Assembly (NCBI GenBank): GCA_037482015.1
Contig: JBBFKT010000009.1
Coordinates: 1-64,000, forward strand
DNA: 64,000 bases
Direction: 5' to 3'
DNA from: Thermodesulforhabdaceae bacterium
GTDB lineage: Bacteria > Desulfobacterota > Syntrophobacteria > Syntrophobacterales > Thermodesulforhabdaceae
Shown: piece by piece, positions 24,788-34,471 of the stretch
How the letters are laid out: each line of letters starts with the position of its first letter
How positions within the stretch are numbered: the stretch's first letter is position 1
The notes under the pieces: generated by a model
What the model saw: only the letters and a program-made list of their open reading frames with translations
Database searches by the model: none
Told to the model about the DNA's origin: nothing
Translations under genes and position numbers: made by a program

Positions 24788-26310
24788 CTAAGTTTGGCCA
24801 AGATCTTGTTAACCAGCGAACTGCAGGCTCTGGAAAGTGCTTGTAAATCTCCTTCTGTAATTTCATTTGCAGCAGCCATAATCTTGCCAGATTCTACATC
24901 AATCAGTCTTACATCGATTCTCATAGTGTTTCCTAAACGGCTAACCGATCCCGTAAGTATGGCTTCAGCTCCTACCATACGACCTATTTCGCGAGCTTTT
25001 CCTTCTTCTACAATCCCGGTCTGACCAAGTTCAAGTTCTTTCATAACCTTTTCAAGTAGACTTCGTTCCACGATACTAAAACGACCACTATCCACAGCTG
25101 CCGTTGTAAGGAATTCAGCTATCATGCGCCCCATGGGATCCTGACGTCCCGATCTTTCTAGAAAGTCCAGTTCAAGCACTGCAAGCTTTATAGGTTCTCT
25201 TTCCGGCTTTGTTGACTCTACCTGTTTAGATCCTGATGTTGATGAAGCCGTTTCCACTGGCCTGGATGATTCTACATCTTGGACAGGCTGTGCTTGAACA
25301 GTCTCTTTATCTTGAGAAAAAACCTTCTGAGACTCTTCGGATTTTATGGAACCGATGTTTACCAACTCAACTCGCCTGTTTTGAGCTCGTCCCCAGGATG
25401 TATCATTAGAAGCCACAGGTCTAGACGATCCAAAGCCTTTCGTTTCCAGTCGATTTGGGTCAATACTAAAACGCTCTACGAGGTATTTCTTAACACTTTC
25501 TGCACGCTTCATGGAAAGTTCAAGGTTATAGGCATCACTTCCAACGTTATCAGTGTGTCCTTCTATGAGTATCTTTGAATCTCTAAGGTTTGGGTCATTC
25601 AAAGCTCGAGCAATTTCTTCTAACTGGCGATGTGATTTTGGCGATATGTTTGCACTGTTCGTAGCAAAATGGATTTTTATAGGAATGCTTGGAGCTGCAC
25701 TAACACCTCGGGTTTTTTTAGTAAGGGCTTCTGTAATGGCCTGAGCAGTTACAAGCTGGGATGATTCATCAGCATCACCAGGCTCCTCCGCTTGTTTTTC
25801 CTGAGGCTTAAGTTTAGTTTCGCAGTCTTTAAGATTTCCTTCAATCAAGGATACATAATTTGTCACATCAGGATATTTTTTCTGCACTTCCTTAGAACTC
25901 GCAAGATCGAGAAACCGCCGATAAGCTTTGATCGCTTCAGCGTATTGTTGCCTTTTCCTATAAATATCCCCAACACCGGCTAGAGGATGAGGAAAGTCTG
26001 GTTTTAATTCCGAAGCTTTACGATATGCGTTAAGGGCTTCATCTAGAAGGCCTTTTTCTTCAAGAGCAAGTCCCAGGTTGTTGTATGCTTCTTCCATATC
26101 GGGACAGACTTCTATCGCTTTTTTTAGAAGACGTATCCGCTCATCAATGTTTGTTACATTTAAACTCTCAATAAAGAGGCGTTTACCCTCATCACATCCT
26201 GCCCAGACAATATCAGACCAAAGCAAAAAGATTGCAAACAAACAAATTAAAATCGTCAGTCTGATACGGATTTTTATAGTTTTTTCCGAGACCGTTTTCA
26301 ACATCCTCAT
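24784..26310 (-). CDS. TPR-OmpA-FlgO-like three-domain envelope protein
   Basis: The 508-residue protein has a signal anchor (residues 17-37), two or three TPR repeats (50-140), an OmpA-type peptidoglycan-binding domain (211-320; EGHTDNVGSDAYNLELSMKRAESV) and, after a Ser/Thr/Glu linker, a C-terminal domain (about 380-508) of FlgO/CsgG type (FSIVERSLLEKVMKELELGQ, GAEAILTGSVSRLGNTMRIDVRLIDVESGKI). It would sit in the periplasm bound to the wall. It follows the caspase gene by 24 bases and overlaps the ParB-like gene by four. Confidence 0.8.
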   Translation of the reverse strand: MRMLKTVSEKTIKIRIRLTILICLFAIFLLWSDIVWAGCDEGKRLFIESLNVTNIDERIRLLKKAIEVCPDMEEAYNNLGLALEEKGLLDEALNAYRKASELKPDFPHPLAGVGDIYRKRQQYAEAIKAYRRFLDLASSKEVQKKYPDVTNYVSLIEGNLKDCETKLKPQEKQAEEPGDADESSQLVTAQAITEALTKKTRGVSAAPSIPIKIHFATNSANISPKSHRQLEEIARALNDPNLRDSKILIEGHTDNVGSDAYNLELSMKRAESVKKYLVERFSIDPNRLETKGFGSSRPVASNDTSWGRAQNRRVELVNIGSIKSEESQKVFSQDKETVQAQPVQDVESSRPVETASSTSGSKQVESTKPEREPIKLAVLELDFLERSGRQDPMGRMIAEFLTTAAVDSGRFSIVERSLLEKVMKELELGQTGIVEEGKAREIGRMVGAEAILTGSVSRLGNTMRIDVRLIDVESGKIMAAANEITEGDLQALSRACSSLVNKILAKLR

Positions 26311-26334
26311 ATAAGTATAACCCTCTCTCTTAAT

Positions 26335-29300
26335 TTAAGTTTTATCAACCAAAACAATTGGAAAGTCCGGGACATTATCTGGCATTTGAAAAATTGGAGT
26401 TTGATTTCCATTCGTCAATGTGGCCACTGTTTCCATTATGTGATAATAAAGCATGGCAACAGTAACCTTACCTGACTTAATAGTGGGCATCTTTCCCGAA
26501 AGACCTTCAATCAACGCTTTTGTGAAAGCACCATTACCCCATTCAGGAGCTTCAAAAGATTTTTGAGTTTTAGAAGAAGAAGCAAATACTACGACCCCGT
26601 TTTCCGCTCTTATAAGTTGATTAACCACCCCTGAAACATCGCTTGTAACTCCCACACCTACACCCCTTGTTTTTTTATCTTTTAGAATATTAGCTGAGTA
26701 ACAGGCGTCTAAAAACAGAATAACCTTTCCATTTATTGAAGCCAAGGTTTCTTGAATTGAGTGAGCTGAGACGCCAGTTGCCATTAGTCTTTCCGGATCA
26801 CCATTAACTGGCATGAAATAATAAACCTGGTTAAGATTATCAGTAAGCCCATGACCAGCAAGAAATATCATTGCAACATCTGTAGGTTTGGTACTTTTCC
26901 TTATCCATTCCAATCCATCCAAAATATTTTCCCTGGTTGCTTGTTCGTCCACAATAACTTTCGTAATAACATCCTTATATAGCCTTCCTTTTTGACTTTC
27001 TATTGTTTTAGCAAAATCCATAGCATCCTTTGCCGGGAAAATAAGTTGCATGTTTTCTTTTTGATATTTGCTAACTCCAACCGCCAGCACATACAAGTTG
27101 GGCATAATAATAAATTTACCGTCCTCTTTTGCCTTTTCCTCAAGAGGGGGCTTGGTTTCTAATGACCTAGATTTTTGAACCGCTTCAGTATCAGAAGGAA
27201 CATCGGCTTTAGCAACTAGAGTCTCCTCAGGGGTTCCGTATCGCACTCTAACTATAGACGCTTCACTTGCTCCGTGTTTATTCATAGCGACTACAGATAT
27301 TAGCGAATCCTGTGGAGGAATTGGCAGTGTAAGCTCTTGAACAACCTCCTTCCCAGCAGCCCACTCTCCTTCTTCAATTTTCGCAGGTCTTCCGTCAATC
27401 ATTACCCTTATGGCTTTTACTGGTGCATCAGCCGAAGATTTCAAAGAAAGCTTAAGGTTTATTTCTTTTGCATCAGTCTTATAATCTTTGGGTGGACTTA
27501 AGATACGAACAACAGGAGGTAGAATCTCTGACGGTTTAACGATATCCTTATCGGCTTTCTTTCCCCATTCCTTTTCGGCATACTTTAGAGCTTCACGCTC
27601 ATCCAGTGTTTTAAGTATAGCTAAAGACAAGTCTGGGCGATAATAAGTTGATCGGAATCTCGATATAGGGAAGAAATCAGCTTCCTTATTAGGACCACGA
27701 TTAATATGCCATCCAATGTATTGTTCTGCTCCAGCGGAAGCGTCGTAATATCCGGAAGGAGTCCACAACACCCATTGTTCAGTGTGAGGAACAATAAAAA
27801 GGCTCAGCACTAAAGCGCCATCTCTTAACCTGTGCCATCTTATAGTGCCGTCGGTGTAGGCAGCTACAACAAGCCTTCTATCCTGAGAAATGTTAACTGC
27901 ACGGACAGGGGAAGGCGTAGTGAATTTCCATTTCTGGGAACCGTTTCCATCAAAAAGTCTAAGAGACCAATCGCCTCCCAACACAAATCCTTGCATATCC
28001 GGGCTTATAGCCATACAGTAAATTCGCTCATTAGGATCTAAGGCTATAGGCTTATTCTTGAAAAGAGGCTTGTCGCTATTTTTCCAGTTTGTAATAGGAA
28101 GCCCTTTGGTTATCGGAGGCTTAAACGCATCAAGTTTTTTAGGGTTAATTTCCAAATACCGGTCGTTTATAGAAAAAAGGCCCTTATAATTTGATCCTGA
28201 CCAGAAAAAACCAAAGGCTATTTCAGAACCATCAGAATTTATGAGAAATTCTTCTTGTTTGTCTCTAAAGTCAGCAGTAACCGGGGGGTTGAAAAATTTA
28301 ATAGTGTCGTCTCTGCCTATTTTTCCTATGGAAGGATCACCTGAAACAAAAACTAGCTGATTATTGGGAAGGCTTCTTAAACTAAGAATTGTATCTCGAC
28401 TGTCTGTAGAAATATCCTTAAAAGCCCCTTTGCCCCCGTTTTCCCAGCACCGAACAGGATTTATACCGTTTTGTAAGCTCCAGCGTCCGGCGGCACAGAG
28501 CCTACCATTGCTTAGCCAGGCAACACTACTCAGGTTTCCATTTGATATACCCTGAACCGATGGCGAAAATTCCAGTTTTAGATTATCCCCCGAAAAAACA
28601 TCCACTTTGGGAGAATCCGTATAACCCACAGCAATAAGAGAACCGTTCTGATTGAAAGAAACAGAAAAGGGACCACGTCCTGGTGTTTTTTGCTTCGCAA
28701 TAAGTGAAAAGTCTTTTCTATAAAGCCGTATAAAGCCATCATCAGAAACTGTTACAAGTCTTCCCTGGCGGTCAAAATCTACACCATAAACAGAACCACC
28801 ATACTGGAAGTCTTCAAAAACAATACTGTAATCTTCAGCGTTGTAGATTCGTATGCCTTGATTCTTTGCAAGACCCACAGCAAGGTATTTACCATCGGGG
28901 GAATAGGCTAGATCCAGCACCGGCTGAGGAAGACCGCCAAGACGGCGTAACATAATCCCAGAATGCCAATCAAAAACATAAACAGAAAACTTCCCATCCC
29001 ACTGTTTGCCTGTAAATCCGCCACAAGCAACCTGTTTTCCATCGGAAGACATAGCAACGGCGTAAATTTTTCCTTCGTTCCCTTCACCGATGGGGGGATG
29101 AAGCGTAGCTCGCAAATCACCGGTAGCACCATCCCAGACCTTTACTGTCTGGTCATAGGAAGCTGTAACAAGATAGGTTCCCAAAGGATCCGATTTTACT
29201 TTTCTAATACTTGCAGTATGAACAGGCGCCTGAATTTTCAAAACAGGTTCAGACGAAGACTGCGAAGGAGCCTGTTCAGCCAGGGAAATCCCAACAGCAG

Positions 29301-29373
29301 CAAAACAGGCAAAAAATAACCCAAATAACAAGGCTATTCTTCTGTTCACTAATAACTTAATTACTCTATTCAT
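26335..29373 (-). CDS. Exported WD40-caspase-like protein
   Basis: The 1012-residue protein starts with a signal peptide (residues about 10-33), then WD40-type repeats over about 50-560 (TASYDQTVKVWDGATG, DGTIRWHRLRDG and others), a beta-sandwich-like middle, and a C-terminal caspase (peptidase C14) domain from about 760. The catalytic pair is His841 in LAGHGLTD and Cys891 in FLDACYS. Bacterial caspase-like proteases with WD40 repeats are usually cytosolic; here export to the periplasm is predicted. It lies among envelope-protein genes, 15 bases from the CsgG-like gene. Confidence 0.88.
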   Translation of the reverse strand: MNRVIKLLVNRRIALLFGLFFACFAAVGISLAEQAPSQSSSEPVLKIQAPVHTASIRKVKSDPLGTYLVTASYDQTVKVWDGATGDLRATLHPPIGEGNEGKIYAVAMSSDGKQVACGGFTGKQWDGKFSVYVFDWHSGIMLRRLGGLPQPVLDLAYSPDGKYLAVGLAKNQGIRIYNAEDYSIVFEDFQYGGSVYGVDFDRQGRLVTVSDDGFIRLYRKDFSLIAKQKTPGRGPFSVSFNQNGSLIAVGYTDSPKVDVFSGDNLKLEFSPSVQGISNGNLSSVAWLSNGRLCAAGRWSLQNGINPVRCWENGGKGAFKDISTDSRDTILSLRSLPNNQLVFVSGDPSIGKIGRDDTIKFFNPPVTADFRDKQEEFLINSDGSEIAFGFFWSGSNYKGLFSINDRYLEINPKKLDAFKPPITKGLPITNWKNSDKPLFKNKPIALDPNERIYCMAISPDMQGFVLGGDWSLRLFDGNGSQKWKFTTPSPVRAVNISQDRRLVVAAYTDGTIRWHRLRDGALVLSLFIVPHTEQWVLWTPSGYYDASAGAEQYIGWHINRGPNKEADFFPISRFRSTYYRPDLSLAILKTLDEREALKYAEKEWGKKADKDIVKPSEILPPVVRILSPPKDYKTDAKEINLKLSLKSSADAPVKAIRVMIDGRPAKIEEGEWAAGKEVVQELTLPIPPQDSLISVVAMNKHGASEASIVRVRYGTPEETLVAKADVPSDTEAVQKSRSLETKPPLEEKAKEDGKFIIMPNLYVLAVGVSKYQKENMQLIFPAKDAMDFAKTIESQKGRLYKDVITKVIVDEQATRENILDGLEWIRKSTKPTDVAMIFLAGHGLTDNLNQVYYFMPVNGDPERLMATGVSAHSIQETLASINGKVILFLDACYSANILKDKKTRGVGVGVTSDVSGVVNQLIRAENGVVVFASSSKTQKSFEAPEWGNGAFTKALIEGLSGKMPTIKSGKVTVAMLYYHIMETVATLTNGNQTPIFQMPDNVPDFPIVLVDKT

Positions 29374-29388
29374 ACCCCAATCACCCTA

Positions 29389-30147
29389 TTATAGATTTTC
29401 AAGGTTTGATGAAGGTTTAGCCGTTCCCCCTTCTGGTGTTTCCTTGGGATGGGAAGGACCTGAAGGCTCGTGACGTCCTTCAATGGATGGGAGTTTTTCT
29501 TGCTTTTCCTCAGAAGAAAGGGATCTCCCCGATGGTTCCTTACTTTCCTTACTGATCAGGGATGATCCCTTTTGACAGTACTCCTGGTAAATCTCGCCAA
29601 TAAGACTGTCAGACTGCTTTTCCAAGGCACTAATAACCGCTCTTGATGGCTCTAACCCAGCACTCTTTCCCGACCATACCTTTGACGAAATAGCTTGACC
29701 TGTTTTGGCATCAAGGAGTTTTAAACTGAGGGTCACATAAACTGACTTAAGATTTGTCTGGAGCCCTTCCATAGAGCGAACTCTAGCGGTAAGCTGGCCG
29801 GCCAAAAGAAGATCAGCACCAAGTTTTTCAGAAAGGGTCACCGCTCCAACTGTATCACCTCTAAGAATCAGTTGTTTTTCCTGTTCAGGGATTATTTTCT
29901 CCACCGTTGCCTGATCGATAATTTGAAGTCCACAGTTCAATAACTTTGATTCGAGCAAAGCTCCAACATCCTTCACAACTTCAGAAGTAACATCCGGGGA
30001 ACCGCTTCCCAAAATCACAGCGACTTTTTTATTTAAAAGTTCAGCAGGACATTGCCCTTGACAATAACCTGCAACAACCAAACTAAAGAAAACTCCAACT
30101 GATATACACAGCCAGAAAATTATCTTATGCCCACCAAATCGAACCAT
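29389..30147 (-). CDS. Exported CsgG/FlgO-like protein
   Basis: A 252-residue protein with a signal peptide (FWLCISVGVFFSLVVAGYC), a CsgG-like core (VAVILGSGSPDV, LESKLLNCGLQIIDQATVEKI, LGADLLLAGQLTARVRS, VYVTLSLKLLDAKTGQAISSKVW) and a low-complexity Pro/Ser/Glu tail after about residue 190. The core is the same fold as the C-terminus of the neighbouring OmpA fusion, so the two may be paralogues that associate. Function unknown. Confidence 0.65.
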   Translation of the reverse strand: MVRFGGHKIIFWLCISVGVFFSLVVAGYCQGQCPAELLNKKVAVILGSGSPDVTSEVVKDVGALLESKLLNCGLQIIDQATVEKIIPEQEKQLILRGDTVGAVTLSEKLGADLLLAGQLTARVRSMEGLQTNLKSVYVTLSLKLLDAKTGQAISSKVWSGKSAGLEPSRAVISALEKQSDSLIGEIYQEYCQKGSSLISKESKEPSGRSLSSEEKQEKLPSIEGRHEPSGPSHPKETPEGGTAKPSSNLENL

Positions 30148-30192
30148 ATCGACCTCAGTTGACTAAAAACATGTTAGTTTATATTAACCCTA

Positions 30193-30657
30193 TCACTCAA
30201 GCGGAACTTTTTCTACAGTATCGCTAGTAACCTCTTCCTTTTTAGTCTTGGGATCAATTTTGTATGTGCGAACTCTAACTGGTCTAACCTTTTTCCCACC
30301 AGGTTCTTCTATAATTTTACCCTGATCTACGGGTTCCGCAACTACCTTTTCAGTTTGATCTTCTTTAACAATAACAATGGGCTTATTTTGAAGTGCCGCT
30401 TCACGCATAGCCTGATTTCGTTTTTCGATAGCCCAGGCGGTCAAAGCTCCAAGAGCCGCACCAGCCACAGCACCAATAGCTGCTCCTTTTTTACCTCCCA
30501 CCATGTATCCGATTAATCCACCAGTAAGGGCTCCCACAGCGCCTCCGGTAACTGCTGCCTGTTGTTGCTGTTGACCTTCGGGTGTGGTTGCGCATCCAAC
30601 CGTCACCGAAATAAAAGCCACCACAACAATTAGAGAAACAATCCTTCTGAACACCAT
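30193..30657 (-). CDS. Glycine-zipper lipoprotein
   Basis: Start taken at the ATG at 30657, with GGGAGG seven bases upstream. A signal peptide ends in a lipobox-like VTVGCATT, then a Gln run, then a glycine zipper (AVGALTGGLIGYMVGGKKG and AAIGAVAGAALGALTA) that should pack in a membrane. The charged tail is rich in Lys/Val. Similar small zipper lipoproteins sit in the outer membrane. It fits the envelope theme of the operon. Confidence 0.75.
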   Translation of the reverse strand: MVFRRIVSLIVVVAFISVTVGCATTPEGQQQQQAAVTGGAVGALTGGLIGYMVGGKKGAAIGAVAGAALGALTAWAIEKRNQAMREAALQNKPIVIVKEDQTEKVVAEPVDQGKIIEEPGGKKVRPVRVRTYKIDPKTKKEEVTSDTVEKVPLE

Positions 30658-30726
30658 AAGCATACCTCCCATTTTACATGCTATTATTTCACCTAAAAGA
30701 AGCCCCGATACGTTCTACAAAAAAAT

Positions 30727-32097
30727 TTATAAGTCCAAAACGCTTTTATATTTCTCTGTTAGTTCTGGACTTTTTATGACTTCTTTAACTCTTTCGGTGC
30801 TTACATTAACAAGTTGAGTTGGCACTCCTTCATCTATTTTTTCTTTTGAAAGGGCTCTTTCTTTTTCTACCTTAATTTTTACTATATCCCCCCGCTCTTC
30901 ATGAATAACGAAGGTTTTTGTGCCGTATTTTTCGTTAAGCGATTTAAGAACAACTCCCTCGAGTATGTCTGAAAGATGCTCCCTAGGCCCAGCAAATTCT
31001 ACTTCAAAAACAGTATCCCCATTAGCCAAAAATTCCCTAAATGTTACGTTCAAAACCGATCTTATTCCTAAGAGCTCTTTCTTAAGCATCTTAGCAAGCT
31101 CACGATCAGGAATACCTGAAAAAGTAAGAATTACATCGTGGGAAGGTCGCATAATATAATCTTTAAAGATATCCTGGCTAAAAACATCACCTACTCTTTT
31201 ACCAACATCCATTATAGCTTCATCATCATCGTTATACATAACCCCTTGCTGGGGACGAAAATTTTCCGAAAATATAATTTCAGAGGAGTGGTTATCAACA
31301 GCTTCGATTGACCAGGCAGTAAGCAGAGTAGTTTGCACTTCAAGCCCGCTAGCTAATTTTACCTTTTGAGATTTTTTAATTTTTATAAGCCCGTTTATGG
31401 AAATATCACTTGGTTTTTTAGCTATTTGAGTAGCGGCTTCACGGGTAAGCCCCTGGGCAATTAGGAGCTTAGCTCTTTCCTGTTGTTCTCTAGAGGCTTC
31501 TTCTTCGGAGATAACTTTATATCCGAAGTTTTTCAGCCGATTTGCAATTTCTCTATTGCACACATCGCACGGAACCTTATCACCGTAAGAATCAGGCGAT
31601 ATTATATACAATCCTACAGAAAAAGTAGGATTGCCTTTTTCCTTTATTATGGCAACGCGTTCCATCTTAGAAAGAGACGAAAGAGCCTGACGTATGGGTG
31701 ATGCTAAGACTTCAGCCTTTATCCACACATGGTAAAAACCATCGGGTTGAACACCACCATTTACTATGGTGATGATCTTTGTAATTGCTCCCTCGCTTTT
31801 AGAAATTACTTGATCTCTAACCAAAGTATAATTTTCTACAATGGTCTGTGAAGAAACATAGCACCCTACAGCTTTTTCGATAGCCTGTCGCTTAGCATCT
31901 CTTAATGCTTCATCGTAGGCTAAAGTCTTATCTTTGTAAAAATTAGGATCAGAAAGCCCTTCAGCAGATACAACAATTGTTGCAGGTTTTAAGGATGATT
32001 CTGCCGCACTGGCATCATCGGCGAACGGCACCACAGATAGATTTATCAATATGCAGATCCCAAGTATACTGAATAAAATTAAACTGCGTTTTAACAT
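30727..32097 (-). CDS. Exported FlgT-N/LPP20-like protein
   Basis: From the ATG at 32097 (GGGAGAG six bases upstream) the product is 456 residues with a signal peptide ending near DDASAAE. The first domain (SAEGLSDPNFYKDKTLAYDEALRDAKRQAIEKAVG..V) is the FlgT N-terminal type seen in exported proteins, followed by a domain with two Cys (VPCDVCN) and regions resembling CsgG and repeated alpha/beta modules. No flagellar genes are nearby, so an H-ring role is unlikely. Confidence 0.65.
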   Translation of the reverse strand: MLKRSLILFSILGICILINLSVVPFADDASAAESSLKPATIVVSAEGLSDPNFYKDKTLAYDEALRDAKRQAIEKAVGCYVSSQTIVENYTLVRDQVISKSEGAITKIITIVNGGVQPDGFYHVWIKAEVLASPIRQALSSLSKMERVAIIKEKGNPTFSVGLYIISPDSYGDKVPCDVCNREIANRLKNFGYKVISEEEASREQQERAKLLIAQGLTREAATQIAKKPSDISINGLIKIKKSQKVKLASGLEVQTTLLTAWSIEAVDNHSSEIIFSENFRPQQGVMYNDDDEAIMDVGKRVGDVFSQDIFKDYIMRPSHDVILTFSGIPDRELAKMLKKELLGIRSVLNVTFREFLANGDTVFEVEFAGPREHLSDILEGVVLKSLNEKYGTKTFVIHEERGDIVKIKVEKERALSKEKIDEGVPTQLVNVSTERVKEVIKSPELTEKYKSVLDL

Positions 32098-32196
32098 TAC
32101 ATTCTCTCCCACAACGTATTCAACTTTTCCCACCTTAAACTGGGGGCACGTAATTAAACCGCACCCCCAGAAAAGTATGGGCACATAAATAGAGTC

Positions 32197-33099
32197 TTAT
32201 TCTTTCTTTTCAGGAAGAGGACTTACAGTAGGGGGAGATGACGGCACAGCCGGCGGCGCTGGCTTGCCTTTAAGTTCATTATCCGTTCCAGTAGGAACGG
32301 GCAACGAACGATACTCGGTTCTATCTATTTTCGTTCCTCCGGTAGCCCCTTGAGAGGTTTTAAGTTCATCTGTTTGAGCACCTCTACCTATAACTTCAAC
32401 AACATTGGGTCCTTCGTATCTAATTCGCTGTCCGAGAATATCTTTAACTTTTCTCACATCAAGCTGAAGTCTCACAAAGGCATTACCAGATTCATCCCAC
32501 CCCCAGCCTCTGTCTGGGCTATCTATGTCAACATTGGGAATGTAAGCTCCATAAACTGCTGCAAGAACCTTTGAACGGTTGATGTCTTTTGTGAGAATAA
32601 AGTTTTCCGCTTCGCTCACACTCATAATACGTTCACCCACAATTTTAGCAGCCATTTCGTCGTAAGCATTAAGAAGAGCAGCACGAAGAGCCATAAGAGG
32701 AGGTTTTGACTCAGGCGTCATTGTCCCAAATCCATAAGCATGAACTCTCACATTCTTAAAAGACATCCGCTCTCCTGCTACGTTTATAACATCCCCCAGA
32801 TCTATGTAACCCGTGCAGAAGGCAATATCCTTATCCTTATCGTAAATCATTTTTTCCACGTGAATGCCCTTTATTAGGGCTCCAGCCTTTTCCTGGATCC
32901 TGTAAGCTGCTTCTTCTGTAAGTCCAAATTGACCTTCACTTTTCACCTTATAGCCGATGACCATTTCAACAATATTTCTTTTAAGATCCTGTTCTGCCAT
33001 CTTTTCTGACATAAGCTGGCGATTACCAGCCCACAATGTGGAACATACGAAAAATCCAAAAACTACCAACACTAAACCCTTCAAAAGTAATTTTTTCAT
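32197..33099 (-). CDS. Exported LPP20-like protein
   Basis: A 300-residue protein with a signal peptide (MKKLLLKGLVLVVFGFFVCSTLWA) and a core where ALRAALLNAYDEMAAKIVGERIMSV and VRLQLDVRKVKDILGQ resemble the LPP20/FlgP family. The last 60 residues are Pro/Ser-rich and probably disordered. It is two bases from the upstream gene. I infer a periplasmic or outer-membrane location. Confidence 0.6.
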   Translation of the reverse strand: MKKLLLKGLVLVVFGFFVCSTLWAGNRQLMSEKMAEQDLKRNIVEMVIGYKVKSEGQFGLTEEAAYRIQEKAGALIKGIHVEKMIYDKDKDIAFCTGYIDLGDVINVAGERMSFKNVRVHAYGFGTMTPESKPPLMALRAALLNAYDEMAAKIVGERIMSVSEAENFILTKDINRSKVLAAVYGAYIPNVDIDSPDRGWGWDESGNAFVRLQLDVRKVKDILGQRIRYEGPNVVEVIGRGAQTDELKTSQGATGGTKIDRTEYRSLPVPTGTDNELKGKPAPPAVPSSPPTVSPLPEKKE

Positions 33100-33101
33100 C
33101 G

Positions 33102-33770
33102 TTATTTTCCTCCCTGAGATTTACCTGATAACCATTGCCAAAATCTATCCCACCATCCAGATGTTTCCTCCTTAGGCGTTTCTTCTCTGGGGGGAGTTTC
33201 TACTTTTTCCTCTGAATTGGATACCTTACCTGGCGAACCGCTAATCTGTTGCTTTTCCTTTTCCAATTGACCAGCATCTTGGCTTTCGCTTTTCGGTGTC
33301 TCAAAGCGAAATTTTTCTGAAGAAACAACCCCTCCTGAAATATCAATAGTGCCCGTAGTCCAATAGGGAGAAGGGTTTCTCGGGCGAAAAATTTCCTGGA
33401 ATTCCCTAGCCACTCTATCATCTTCTGTAGTTCTCACTTTAGACATATTAACTGAGTTCTTATCAGAATTAGAGGGGCTTGAATCAGGCGACCTGGAATA
33501 AACCTTAACATTATCAATTACAATATCTAAATCACCAGATGGCAGGGGCTTAACTCTAGCATTAAATTCAATCGTGCCATACTGAGGAAGCTTTCCCTCC
33601 TGCTTGAGTTTCATAACTATTTTTTCTGTAATTTGCTTTTTGTGTTTTGCCCATTCGTCCATAAGCTCTTTTTGATCAGCCGAAACTCCCCCAACCCAAG
33701 CAAGAGAAGAAAACCCCACCACCATTACGACCAAGAAAATCAACTTATTTACTCTGATTAGCAGATTCAC
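33102..33770 (-). CDS. Exported hypothetical protein
   Basis: The likely start is GTG at 33770, with GAGGG eight bases upstream and a signal sequence right after (LIFLVVMVVGFSSLAW). The 222-residue product has a helical segment (ELMDEWAKHKKQITEKIVMKLKQEG), a beta region and a disordered acidic middle, ending in a Trp-rich amphipathic tail (WWDRFWQWLSG). No family recognised. It is tightly linked to the LPP20-like gene downstream. Confidence 0.6.
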   Translation of the reverse strand: MNLLIRVNKLIFLVVMVVGFSSLAWVGGVSADQKELMDEWAKHKKQITEKIVMKLKQEGKLPQYGTIEFNARVKPLPSGDLDIVIDNVKVYSRSPDSSPSNSDKNSVNMSKVRTTEDDRVAREFQEIFRPRNPSPYWTTGTIDISGGVVSSEKFRFETPKSESQDAGQLEKEKQQISGSPGKVSNSEEKVETPPREETPKEETSGWWDRFWQWLSGKSQGGK

Positions 33771-33811
33771 TGCTTTTTCCCTCTCTATAATTTTGCATCC
33801 AAGCAAAAAGA

Positions 33812-34471
33812 CTAAAACTCTTCAGGTCTAATAGCCTTACCACCTCCCTGGAATGTTTTAAGCTTTTTGACAGCGCCGCCAGGTTCAGTAGTTCCACTAG
33901 GAGGTCTGCCACCCGGACCGCAAATAGCCTTCGCTCGCTTCAATCCGTCCTGAGCAGGGTAAAAGTTGGAATTTATAGAAAGAGCTCGCTCAAACATCTC
34001 TTTAGCTTTAGGACACTGACGCTCTGCAAGATAAATTTCTCCCAATTTGGCATAAATTTCGGGTGAAACAGAACCAAGGTTTACAGCCATTTCGAGTTCT
34101 GGTTTTGCTTCCGGAAAACGATTCAGCTTAAACAAAAGAAGACCCAAGGCTTCATGTGATCCCAGATGTCGTGGATTAGTTCGAATGGCATCACGATAGG
34201 CGGCTTCTGCTTTGTCAAACATATTCTTCTTTTCATAAGCTTGTCCCAGATAGTAATAGGCTTCCGTATAATTCGGGTTCATACTTACGGCCGCCTGAAA
34301 TTCAGAAATAGCACTGTCAAAATAGCCATCTTTAAAGTAGGAAAGTCCGCTCCTGAAGTGATCTTCTGCTGTAGGCATAGGAGGCGTTACGGGAGGCGGT
34401 GGTGGAGCACATGAAGCAAGCCATATAAGGCAAACCGCCATAAAAGTTAATTTTCCTAAACTAGTTCTCAT
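33812..34471 (-). CDS. TPR lipoprotein
   Basis: From the ATG at 34471 (GGAGG six bases upstream) the 219-residue product has a lipoprotein signal ending LASCAPPPPP and then about four TPR repeats (residues 33-170), e.g. YYYLGQAYEKKNMFDKAEAAYRDAI. A Gly/Pro tail follows. It resembles outer-membrane assembly or scaffold TPR lipoproteins. It overlaps the upstream membrane-protein gene by 11 bases. Confidence 0.75.
   Translation of the reverse strand: MRTSLGKLTFMAVCLIWLASCAPPPPPVTPPMPTAEDHFRSGLSYFKDGYFDSAISEFQAAVSMNPNYTEAYYYLGQAYEKKNMFDKAEAAYRDAIRTNPRHLGSHEALGLLLFKLNRFPEAKPELEMAVNLGSVSPEIYAKLGEIYLAERQCPKAKEMFERALSINSNFYPAQDGLKRAKAICGPGGRPPSGTTEPGGAVKKLKTFQGGGKAIRPEEF

Noticed and set aside
24784-33099. 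Flagellar H-ring genes (FlgO/FlgP/FlgT)
   Set aside because: Only fold-level likeness; no flagellar genes nearby and a caspase in the middle, so a flagellar role is not supported.
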